Of a DNA stretch of 64,000 bases, positions 51,798-62,559 are shown piece by piece; the first letter of the stretch is position 1, and each line of letters begins with the position of its first letter. Source of the stretch: Sinonovacula constricta (Eukaryota; Mollusca; Bivalvia; Cardiida; Solecurtidae); the NCBI GenBank assembly GCA_007844125.1, contig CM017558.1, positions 60,593,780 to 60,657,779 of the forward strand, in the 5' to 3' direction. The position numbers and the translations under genes were made by a program. The notes below the pieces were generated by a model. The model was not told the DNA's origin. It did not search any database and worked only from the letters and a program-made list of their open reading frames with translations.

Positions 51798-51990
51798 TGC
51801 ATAAGTAAATAAGACAAAGTCCATAGCATTGCAACATATACCAAGTTGGAAAACGAAACAGCACAAAGGTATTTAAATCTATGCAAAATGTTAATGTAGG
51901 AATATATATCTGATGAATCTTTAAACAAAATGAGCAAACCCATCAGTTATCGCCTTGGAACGGTCAGTCAGCACAAGGGACCAAGTACGT
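51798..51990 (-). repeat. Family X copy (tail A), D2-specific
   Basis: GCATAAGTAAATAAGACAAA, GCATTGCAACATATACCAAG, ACAGCACAAAGGTATTTAAA, AGCAAACCCATCAGTTATCG, CCTTGGAACGGTCAGTCAGC. It ends inside the head hairpin. D1 runs uninterrupted at the matching place (about 40,640), so this too is a later insertion. Confidence 0.87.
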
Positions 51991-53661
51991 AAATAGAGTG
52001 ATATATTTTACTTTAGATAAGTATAAATTGATATTCATTAACATATAATAAATAACCTCAATAGCATGTTATACACTACAATATATGCACCTCATTCATT
52101 TGTATTTGTTCATGATTTTCAGTATGGTTGTTTTCCATAAGCGTCTTTTAAAGCATGTAAATGTTTCCAGTCAGATTTATAAACACGTTAATACAATTAA
52201 ATTTTTATCATGTTTTATATAGTTGCTTTTTAACATAATTAATTAATTGCTGTTGTCTAATCATCATGTCTTTATCAAATCACTCATTCCTTAACCTCCT
52301 ACTCTTGAGCCTTTCTCATAATAAAATATTGCAGAGAAAGAATTTTGATCTAAAATTGTATCCAAAACATTTTATTCTAATTATTTTTATCGGTGTTGTT
52401 CTTTGTTGCTTCCATCCATTCATTCGATGTACGGTCCTTAAATTTAGTTAATGGCATTTAACATGAGTAAAATGCTCATTGGAAGTCGTTTTTATTAAAA
52501 AACGTTTGCATGGCAAAACTTGTAAAATGTCGTTGCCCAGAAAAGAAATAAGCGTTGACAACAACCTCAAACTGTGACTATGCTACAATATTGTAGCTCA
52601 TACGTTAGTATCAATAATATATTGCATACAAGTGTTCAGTTTCAACCACCAGTTTCCAACAATAATAATAGAACTGTCAATACTCTTGTAATTACGATGC
52701 AATAATAGAACTACCTATAATGTTGTTATCATGATACATTCTAAAACATATATCCAAAGTGGACGATTGAGTTTTTGGGTTAGGTGGGTTCTTGGCTTTG
52801 CAAAACAAATGTTGTTATCTGTAAAAACAATGTTTGAACTTTTACAATTTGGTGACTATAACCGTGTCTAAACCACCATCTCAAGTTAAACTCTTTTTCT
52901 CACAATGTGCCAGATACATAGCTTAGATTGAAAAAATTATGTGTAGCAACTCCTAATTGAAATTAAAAAATATCGCATTATCGAAGCCAGTATCTTGTCA
53001 GTGACAAATAATTCGTTATCGTTTGAAAAATTAATGAAAATTGAAAACAGAATAAAAAAGAAGTAATATTCACAGAGAAGACATCCATGCTGTTTGCAAT
53101 CTCCAAAGGAATTTCACTGAATCACTGATATTAATTGGGATTTCCTCTCAATATTTCCTCATGTTACACCTTAGTGTTTGTAAATTATGAAACTATTTCT
53201 TTATAGTCTGCTGTTGAACAACAAAATGACAAGATAATAGAAAACGGTAGGGCTGTATGTACTGTGTACTTATGATAAAATAACTGGGATAGTTGGGATC
53301 AATCTAAGGTCATAATGTTAATTGAAACGTTAAAACATAGAAGCTTAAAGCGCTTGTACTTTTTTTGGATTTAATGTTAGACAAGTACCCATATTGTAAG
53401 ATACTGCTGTAATGTTAATGTGATTACAGATAATAGAAACTAAGTTTGTGTGAAACGAGTACTCTTTCATTCTTCATCATGCCAAACAGGTGAGCAGACT
53501 AAAAACAACTCACTGAACATGCATTTATAACACAAATTCGGAATATGTACCGCTCTATATTTTATCAAGTAGACAAATTGAAAGGTTTCGAGTTTATTTA
53601 GACTATTGCTAAAATACTTTCACTTTACTGCTATTTAGAGACTATTCTTTTTGTGTATTAT

Positions 53662-53782
53662 GTCCCGTCTCTGTGTTTTTGTTACCTTTACATTTACATT
53701 GTTTGCCTTTGTGTACAGGTAGATAAAATTTAAATATCTGTAGAAATTTTGATAGGACCTTTTCTTAATTACCTATGCTATA
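53662..53782 (+). repeat. Family X tail B copy
   Basis: GTGTATTATGTCCCGTCTCT, GTTACCTTTACATTTACATT, GTTTGCCTTTGTGTACAGGT, ATCTGTAGAAATTTTGATAG, GACCTTTTCTTAATTACCTA. Tail only. It lies in opposite orientation to the D1 tail B copy at 42,515 and not at the same site, so it is an independent insertion. Confidence 0.88.
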
Positions 53783-54209
53783 TATTGTATATTGCATATA
53801 TTTAATCAGATGACGTACATTTTGTTGGATGGAAGTATTGTTATTTTCAAAGTGCAAATTCTGAACTCTTAAGGAGTCATCTTGTAAGTGTTACACTGTT
53901 AGCATCTACAGAAGTAGTTGCCGAACATTTTGTACCATCGTTTTCTAATAGCTGGCCGAATGAACTAAAGGTAACGTGCACATCATGTCTATACATATCG
54001 ATGCAAAGACTTAGTAAAATCACCGTCTATGAAATAGTCAAGGCTTTTATCTACTGTAGTTATTGTACATGTGGTGATAGATTATTATATTACTAGTTAT
54101 TTCGTGCGTACTTTAGTTCATTTTATCAGTTTTAACTCCCGATGCAGATGCTTACTCTTAGTTGTCTCGCTTTGATGGGACACTGTTTAGTTTGATAAAA
54201 AAAACATTT

Positions 54210-54447
54210 CATTCTGGAAGCGCGAGGTTGGAGCCTCCACAAACCAGGTTTAAGCACCCCAGTCGGTCTTTTTGCCGACTGACCGTTCCAAGGTGGTAAC
54301 TGCCGGTTTTTTACTTTTTGTGTGTTATGCCTCGTCACGATGTTTTTTTGTTACTTTTACATTTACTATGTTCGCTTTTGTCTAGAGGTAGTTAGATTTA
54401 AATTCTGTGGTTATTATCATAAGACCTTTCCTTTTTTACATGGTCTT
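54210..54447 (+). repeat. Family X copy with head and tail B
   Basis: The head GCGCGAGGTTGGAGCCTC, GGTTTAAGCACCCCAGTCGG, TTTTTGCCGACTGACCGTTC, CAAGGTGGTAACTGCCGG passes without a gap into tail B: TTTTGTGTGTTATGCC, TTGTTACTTTTACATTTACT, CTTTTGTCTAGAGGTAG, AAGACCTTTCC. The clearest evidence that A and B tails alternate behind one head. Confidence 0.9.
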
Positions 54448-56796
54448 CGTGTCGTTATGTATCTATTCAGTCGCTATGTTCAGTTCAATATGTATTTATA
54501 ACAACAGGGTTCAGCATTCGTACCAAATAAAAATATTCACCGTGAATATTCATATGACAATGCAAGATATAATATATTACTGATGCAAAATATAATGATG
54601 ATAACCTTAATTTAGTTCTAAACTGCAGGTTTAAGCATGGATACATGTTGTTCATAGAAAGACATTAGTCGTACTTTATAATACAAATTACAACTTAAAT
54701 GAGTTACCTGTCGTTCTGATGACAAAATTCAAACCAAATACATAATAATACTTTCAGAATACACATATAACTGCCTACGCAAATTCTTAATATTCCCTTC
54801 AGCTCTGTCTGTAGACAGACTTGTCATACAGTTTGAAATATTTCTGTACACAGACATAATCTTATTCGAGCTGAAAATACATTCATCGTCGCATGTACGC
54901 CATTGCGAGTTGACATGTAGACAAAACAATGCGTTTTAAAATGTCGCCTCTGCAGAAAAATCATATTGTGGTTTATTCTTTGAATGCCATTTTTCCAATA
55001 CGTAGATTTTCTTATTAAATCTAGCCCACTGTCTTTTCCGATGATCTTTACCGCTACACTTACAGTACCATAGCAACGTTTTAAGTAAAAAGCGTTGATA
55101 TTGCGTTTTAAACGTCATTTTATCTTATAATTAGTTGCAGTAGAAATATAATTCGATCTAAAGAATATGACAAATCGGATTATATCAAACACTTTTTAAA
55201 CATACATGGTCTGGTGACATGGCCATAGGCTTTGGTCTGTGAATCTTTCCGATTTCTAGCATATATCTAACAGCAGTCGTTCTGGCAGTGTTTTATTGTG
55301 GTATATTTGGAAGACTGTTACATAACAGAGATGCAAAAATACATACCAATTCTAATACTTCAATACCCTGATGAACATAAAAACAAAACGCATGTTTTAA
55401 TTATTGCAGTTGATTTGTAAATGTAATAGACATGTATACTGAATGATAAGTTTCATATCTTTCTGTGTAGTTTTATATTCAAACAACATTAAACGATTTA
55501 CTATAAATAAGTAAAGATATTCAGACAAAGCATAAAAACAATGTACTTAACCTATAGAGTACGTCTACTATACGTGTACAATTTATTTTCAGATGGCAGA
55601 AATTAATAGTCATACTACTATGACCGTAGCTGGTGTTTTAGAGATCAGTATACGTGCATTTTTTGTAGAGAAATATTCATTTCAGATGAGCAGTGATGCA
55701 TTTCGTGTCTTGACTTTTTAACAACAATTTGTTATTTTTCATTAGAGGCAATTTCTTCGTATAGAAATTCAAACAAACCCTTACATGTCTGTCAACGCTT
55801 TTTAAAGTCGGCAGGCAAACAATTGGTTACAAAATCTGCAATTGCTGAAAACTGATTCTTAAACTAAACTAAGTGATTCTTAAAGAGCTGCTAGGAAATA
55901 CAAATTGAATGTGAGTACGGCTCAGCTAGTGCATGATACATTTCATAATTTAGTCGCATAAAAACAAGCCATTCTAAAGCACAACATTTTATATTTTCTT
56001 ATTCAAAAAAAAAATTAAATGATGACCCACTCCGTCTTGCCTATCGTTTTTGTAACGGAGTACATTGTATATCACACATACCATGTCAACTGTTGTTTCT
56101 TCATTATAACGTTATATGGAAATTTTTGACATGAGCTTTGTTTGTCGTTTGATACATTATAGCCATATATCTTTGATATTGTCTGCGTTCCAACATTTAT
56201 TTTTTTGTAATATTTCACGTGACCAGTCATCAGAAAATCTTGTTGATTGTTAAAGTTATGAACATTTTAAAAGATAACAACAATTACATCACATTTTTCG
56301 ACATAGAGTCATGTTGCTTCACTTCTTCCATTCTAGTAGGAACTGGATATTAACTGGATATATATTGTCGTTTGTTGTTTAGTTCAATACACTATATTTT
56401 CTTTTTAGCAAATTTCACTTTACATTTTTTACACGAAAAACCAAACTTGTGTGTCAAGCAAACATTTTGTGACTATCTTATGCTACACATATTAGAACCA
56501 AAAGATAGGCTAAGCGAACATCAACAATCCTGGAACGAATATACAACTTTAGATACAATCAAACACTATCTCCTGCATATTTCATATCTGAAGGTTACCT
56601 GGGGAAGAAATACTTGGTTTAACTTCATGCTTTCCAAAAGTGTTTATTCAAATATTGATAATTTTAGCACTCAAAAATGACAATTTCAGCAAACCTAAAA
56701 CGGGAAAAACAGTAAAGAATTTGTAGGTGCTCGAAAATTCCATGTCATAAGTATGTGTCATCAAGTCAAGGTCATTCCCATTCGGAAAAAAGATCA

Positions 56797-56831
56797 ACCA
56801 TGATTTTTTTTTTTGGGGGGGGTGGGGGTGC
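56797..56831. repeat. Poly-T / poly-G tract
   Basis: T10 followed by G8, T, G5, T, G. It lies at the boundary between the end of D2 homology and a fragment (56,832-56,905) that matches D blocks at 40,135 and 51,325. Confidence 0.85.
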
Positions 56832-56905
56832 ATGAAGCCAGAAGGATAGCATATGATAGTAAAGACGTTCGCAAACACTGCAATATTGGATCTTCACTAC
56901 AAGCG
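56832..56905 (+). repeat. Fragment of the D unit
   Basis: CATGAAGCCAGAAGGATAGC ATATGATAG and CGTTCGCAAACACTGCAATA TTGGATC correspond to D2 51,325-51,400 (CATGAAGCCAGATGCACAAC, CTCTGCAAAATTG) and D1 40,138-40,200. Short but ordered. Confidence 0.6.
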
Positions 56906-56999
56906 AAACTTAGAGTTTATTCCCTACATAATTAGAGAAGGTGCATCTAGATTTTCGTAAATATTTTAGGAATAAACGTGAAGTACTTAATTAATTGAT

Positions 57000-59280
57000 C
57001 TTTTAATTTTAATGGAAAACAAACGTATTAACATTGTTCGCTGCAAAGTCATAATTCGTTTGGAAATTGTTATCGCATAATAATTGCTTGCTTACTGAAG
57101 AGGAATGAATAGCTAAGCCATATTGTGACATTTAAAGATCATGTGTGATAATATTGAACGGACGCATTAAGATATTAATTATTCCTAGTCCAGGCAGTAT
57201 AACGATCTTGGTTTAACATATTGTCATATAGTATTTTTATTATTTGAATTGACGCCTTGGCTCATTTAGAACACATTTAATTAATTGCCTTGTGACAAGC
57301 ATCGCGTAATACATGTTCTCATATTTAGTCGTGCGCATAATAAAACACATGGACAAACAATAATAACCAATGTCAAAGTGAAAAGGATCATCAGTGCCAA
57401 GGGTGGATCCGGAAAATTTATATATATATAAACAAGGGATCTTAATTTCGATCTAAGCAGTCACCAGACAAAATGAACTTTAAAAGCAGATTTTTAAGCT
57501 TACACATCGATGTGTTTTCCCAACTCTACCCTTTTACCTGGTTGGTGGGGGATGCATCCCCCATCTCCCTGGATCCATCACCGATCGGTGCATCTTTTGG
57601 AGGTATTCTTGTTTTTGTGATAATGCGACTTACTGACATATAAAGAGACAAAATATTTTTACAGGAACAACTACAATTTACATAATTTAGGATACGAGCT
57701 AATATCAGATATGTTGAAATTCATATAGCAAGTTTAATGTGTGTGTTTTTGGTATTTCAAATTATATCTTGCATAATTATGTTGGTTCTTTTTTTTATCA
57801 TTTACGGCAAATGCACCAAGCAAAAAGCTGTACTTGTTTGAGTTATGTATTTATAAGAACAAATAAGAATTTGTATTCACAAAAACAATGCATTTTAATA
57901 TGAAATGACGAATAAAAAATGTGTAATAGAGATATGAGATAATGTTTATCTAAATGTTGTTTCTAAAATAAAAACATACCAATAAGCTACTTCAAAAATG
58001 TATCACTCGTTCTTAAAAGTAAACGATTTCAGTATTATTTCTTGCCATTTTCGTAAAAAACAATGTATGCCTGTATACCTGTAAAAAAATTTAATAGACA
58101 CAAAACAGCTACACAAGTACACTTCAATACTAAGTGACGACAGACATATTTGTCATGGCGTGTCAAATTCTTTTTATTCGCAGACAGTCCTTTGATCAAG
58201 CCGGTTGAAATCACATCCATTGCTTTATGTCCTTCATGAGGTTTACTAGTCGACAAAAACATTAGCAAAACAATTTGTTCTGAAATGTCGTGTGTGCTGA
58301 GAAATAGGCGTCTGGGTAGTTTTGAATAATGAGTTCTGCAAGGTAATTTTATTAAATTTAGTTTCTAGTCTCGTGCACATAGATAGGGGTTCTTCAAGCT
58401 ATAACAGAATATACCAAACTAAATCATTTGCAGATTAAATATCTTCCTATACTATTTTCTGTGTAATTAACGTGTTGTTTGATTCAACCATCAAGCTGAA
58501 GGTATTTAATTATATTAAGTGCACACATCCCTATCTCTTTATGTTATTAGTTGCCAAAATACCAGTAACCAACACCTTTTTCCCGTATTTTCAATGCTCA
58601 AAAATTATTTTAAGTCTGCTGGCGATATTGATTGCGCTTGAAATTGTATGTCACAAACAGTATGTCGCATGTGAACGGTTCTATGCGGCGATGCCGTTAA
58701 AATTACCTCTTACAGTAAACCGTTTTACAAAAGTGTTGATACAAGCATAATATGATGTTATGTCCAGTTGAAACCCACAATTAAGCGATGATCAATTGAA
58801 TAATAGTGTTTAGGTAGAGTAAGTCTTTAAAGCCAGTCATTACTAAAGATATCTGCTTTTTAGACATCACTTTGCAATGATAAGATTTGTTGAATTTTTT
58901 GCTTTTTACTTTATGCCGTTTAAAGGTATAAAAATAATATACTTATTTGACAAATACTGCAGTTTCTTAATGTAATATACCAGCTTTTAACACTTGCGTT
59001 ACATTTACACGTACAAACCGCATCCACTATAAGAAAGTAAATTATAAAACATTGTATCTATAACAACATGCCGTTTTAACTATTATACGCCATTGTTGTT
59101 CAAATTCTAATTATTATAAAAAACGATATACATTAGTCAAAAATTATGTAAATAGAATAAAAATAACTTTTTTCTAAAATAATATTTTTAACAGAGAACA
59201 TTTCTTGTACACGGCATTGTCTGTCATAGCGTCTGGCAAGTCATCAGGAAATGTTAAAACACAAGGCGCTTTGAAATGCA
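57000..59280. other. AT-rich spacer with one perfect palindrome
   Basis: No gene recognised. A perfect 18-bp palindrome, TGGGGGATGCATCCCCCA, lies at 57,546-57,563. Its neighbourhood (57,400-57,610) is unusually GC-rich and contains GTGGATCCGG and CTGGATCCATCACC, possibly the end of an unidentified transposable element. The 92-codon frame at 58,472-58,750 starts with TTG, is hydrophobic and is unrecognised. Confidence 0.45.
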
Positions 59281-59336
59281 GACATACAGACATACATACA
59301 GACAGACAGACAGATAGACAGATAGATAGATAGATA
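59281..59336. repeat. (CAGA)n/(GATA)n microsatellite
   Basis: Short imperfect tetranucleotide run: CATA, CAGA and then GATA units. Confidence 0.92.
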
Positions 59337-59537
59337 TGAAGGAATTTCCAGCGGCGTAGCGGAAAGTTTCTTAAAATCAGCCGGTGTAAGATAGAGCTCA
59401 TTGCCAATGCACGTCATTCTTAAATACTCAAAATATGTTAATTAAGATTTAGTTTAGTTCTTATTAACTATTGAAGAGGATAACAACATAAAAATCCCTG
59501 GAAGTTATATCAATTGGAAAGCATATCAACAGCGATA

Positions 59538-59752
59538 CTTGTTATTAATCCTCACGCAGTAAAACGATCATGTTGCCTAGAGGAGCGTATATTCTTAAGA
59601 ATCACGATACTTGTTTTTGAATCCCATGCATTAAAACCATTTCCTTGCCTAGAGGAGTGTATTTTCTTTAAAAAACACGAGACTTGTTATTGACTCTCAC
59701 GCAATAGAACGATCATCTTGCCTAGGGGAGCGTATATTCTTAAAAGAGAACA
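59538..59752. repeat. 72-bp minisatellite, three units
   Basis: Units begin CTTGTTATTAATCCTCACGC (59,538), CTTGTTTTTGAATCCCATGC (59,610) and CTTGTTATTGACTCTCACGC (59,683). Each contains AACGATCAT or its variant, then TTGCCTAGAGGAGCGTATAT or a variant, then TTCTTAA. Unit lengths are 72, 73 and about 70 nt. Units 1 and 3 are closer to each other than to unit 2. Confidence 0.9.
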
Positions 59753-60289
59753 TTAATTAAACAGACTCCGGTAAACAATTTGTGTTTTTAATACAACCCT
59801 TAAAAACAGAAGAAATGTAAACGATGTGTCATATAAAGATAATTGACAGTTTTATTGGGACATGTTGGCTCATTGACGCTTTATTGGTACACCGTTGGTT
59901 AATAATAATAACCATTATGCCAGTTATATGTTTTATGACAATCTGGTGGTGTGCCAGCAATAAACCAAAGATTAATAACAAGGCAAAAATGTTTTACAGC
60001 TTCTTAAAGAGTATGTTCCGGGGCATGGTACATTGAGAGGATTTATCATGTTCTATGAAAAAGTGAATGTAACAATATATAGGAGATTCGTTCTTGTTTA
60101 TCTAGAATGAAAGAAGCAGCAAAAAGACAGAAAATAGCGTTAAACTTAAAAATACGACATTCACTTTTTGAAGAAATTAACCTGGTATTGTATCTTCATG
60201 GGGAGTAGCATTATAAACTCAAGTGTTCTATGTTAGGAAAGGATTGTTTAAGCAATGTACTGTTCGATGTTTAGTCATGGATATGAAAT

Positions 60290-60478
60290 ACTGCGACCAG
60301 TAACGGTCAATATAGCGACGTACAGCTTTTTTCGTTGGTGGAAGACACACACAAATATCTGAGTTGAATCACCGGAGCACCGAATGTGGTTCTTCTTGAA
60401 AATCTTCATGGATCAAGTCTCGACCTGAACTTGGCTCGAACTCCTGCGATGAGGGGCTCTACAGTAGAACTAGTTACA
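60290..60478 (-). mobile_element. Possible third tRNA-derived SINE (S3)
   Basis: On the minus strand, CTACTGTAGAGCCCCTCATC then GCAGGAGTTCGAGCCAAG resembles the A-box to B-box spacing of a tRNA head (B-box-like GAGTTCGAGCC at about 60,433-60,443). It is followed by CGAGACTTGATCCATGAAGA and a body toward 60,290. No second copy exists in the window, so the family is not confirmed and the 3' end is uncertain. Confidence 0.42.
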
Positions 60479-61340
60479 AGTCGTTGGCTCTAAATGTATC
60501 GGTAGGTCGTCACCGACCGAGAATCATTTCAGCCGTAATTATGCTGTGTAATATATCATGCCATCGCACTTTACTTCTGTTAAGTCTTTTCAAAATGACA
60601 CCCTTCTGTTGCTGAATGGTATATTTACTTACATGTTTATATAAAATGGAACGCGAAATAGAATATCATATATCTCCAAATAACAACTCCATTAAGTAAA
60701 ATCCGATTATAAAGAGGAAAAAAACAGATGTAATAAGCAAAGCATGCCTATCTAATATATGTTGTAGTGTACGGCTCGGAAAGTTATTATGGTTTTCGTG
60801 ACTTTCTCGAAAACACTCATTTAAACCGTACATCGAAGTGTTAGACAAATTTCTGAAACTTTTAGGCATTCTAGAAATACATTTAATGAAACAATGGATT
60901 GTCAAATGTTATCTGAAGCCGATATCATGGTCACGAAATATTCCATAACTAAAGCTAGAACACGCGAACAAATCACTCAGAGGTAAGAACAAACTAAAGT
61001 GATTTAAGAAACTAAACAATCCGGCAGATATTGTTTCGGATATTAGCAGTATTCCATAAATTGTGTTTCTATGTATGCTTTTAATTCAATTGAATACAAA
61101 CCATTTCGGTATTTTAGAAGTGTTTTGTTGAGTGGTATAAAGTGGGAACATCAACAAAATACGGGGAAAAAGAAAAACTAGCTATTGAAACGTATTAAAA
61201 TGTGTTGCTTTGAATGCCTTTGCACGCAAACTAAGTTTACGTATATTAAATGTTTATATTGAACCAGCAAGGTGCACCTTTGGTCGATAGCTCGAACCAT
61301 ATGTATATTTATATTTATAGATATATAGATATATAGGTAA

Positions 61341-61341
<1 letters not shown>

Positions 61342-61432
<91 letters not shown>
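61342..61432. repeat. (CAGA)n then (GATA)n microsatellite
   Basis: CAGA array to about 61,400 followed directly by GATA units. The minus-strand Ser/Val/Cys/Leu frame over it is an artefact. Confidence 0.96.
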
Positions 61433-61539
61433 CAAGCAAACACAACGGAAAGACTAAAAACATCAATTTACGCAGATATACAACGAACTAGAATATTCCC
61501 TTATTTCAAAGTCTCATACGTTCTTAATTAAATAAAGTC

Positions 61540-61760
61540 ACGTAAATCTTCTGGCTCAACATCAAATTCATTTTTATCTGATGCTGCCAGATGCTCGGCA
61601 GAAGCCGATAACGATACGTTGTAAACACTACAACATTGAAATTTCAAAAACAAACACATTTAAGACGAAATTGGCTTGTTAATTATAGGCGGTTTGTGTC
61701 GATTGCATGATTAATCTGGAAGAGAGAGAACAGACTGAGATTTCAATCGATTAAAACTAC
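61540..61760 (+). repeat. Further fragment of the D unit
   Basis: GGCTCAACATCAAATTC, ATGCTCGGCAGAAGCCGATA ACGATACGTTGTAAACACTA, CAACATTGAAA, GGCTTGTTAATTATAGGC, GTGTCGATTGCATGATT match, in order, D1 40,105-40,260 and D2 51,298-51,445. It indicates that the D duplication once extended, or that fragments dispersed, beyond 56.8 kb. Confidence 0.65.
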
Positions 61761-62559
61761 TGCTACTCGTCAATACTTGGAACGAAATTATCCTGCGCTT
61801 TGTCTCTGAAGCATATATTTTAACAAATATTAAATGACTGATCTCCGTGGATTGCTTTACCGATAATAACGTTTAAAGTATGTATTTAGGCGAGAGATGT
61901 ATGAAAGGTTTGTCTGCATTAGACCTAAAGTACAATATCTTAAAACTTAAGTAAGAACAATATGTATTATCATCCAATGCATGCAATTTTAAACTCAGAA
62001 ATCTTACTTTAGCTTTTAAATATATATAATTACAATGTGATCCTTTAAGTACACCCATGCCTTAATTTATACATCTTTAAATGTTTGTAAGGTACGTGTC
62101 CGTAATACATAAGATCGTGGATGTATGATTTATTTAACGGTCTACCAGTGCATTATTATACACTTTGTGGTTAAGAAGGGTAGAAAGTATAAGTAAATAA
62201 CATGAACATTTCACTTATTTGTATCAAATGTTCATCAACACTTTTAAACGACATTTTCTCTGAAACCTTTGGCCCAAAGACAACCAAAAATCATCTTAAG
62301 TTTCTCAGAAGGCAGGGAAAACGATAAGTTCATAAATGGCTCTATAGGAAAACTTTTGACATTTTTATGTCACAAAGTACAAGACTAAACGACTTGGTGG
62401 CTGGTACAACTGTTTCTTGTGTGGAACTTTTACAGAGATCAAAGAAGCAACAGCAGCTAGAGCCATGACTTTGATAAACATTTTCCTCAGGTGGCAGCGT
62501 ATCAAGAGCACAACTGTAAGGAACCTACTGTTAATACAATGACCATGACTTAGTTGAAT

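Larger units (their letters stand above)
45420..56800 (+). repeat. Large tandem duplication, copy D2
   Basis: Collinear with D1 (block pairs are listed there). Differences from D1: about 1.5 kb corresponding to 36,410-37,940 is absent; a (TGTC)n array lies at 49,641-49,826; X copies are inserted at 50,480-50,745 and 51,798-51,990; SINE S2 and its neighbouring tail B copy are absent; about 0.65 kb (55,250-55,900) has no clear D1 counterpart. A 102-codon open frame at 56,372-56,680 lacks an ATG, and its D1 equivalent has an in-frame TAA, so it is not treated as a gene. Confidence 0.8.

Noticed and set aside
55592..55720. 43-codon ATG frame after an acceptor-like TTTATTTTCAG
   Set aside because: No donor, no recognisable peptide, and it lies in a D2-only segment; left as chance.
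56372..56680. 102-codon plus-strand frame in D2
   Set aside because: It starts with TTG, not ATG, and the homologous D1 sequence has an in-frame TAA. No family recognised.
60666..60905. 79-codon minus-strand frame with a hydrophobic C-terminal segment (LLITSVFFLFIIGFYLMELL)
   Set aside because: It begins at TTG, lacks splice or promoter support, and the hydrophobic run is expected from T-rich DNA.
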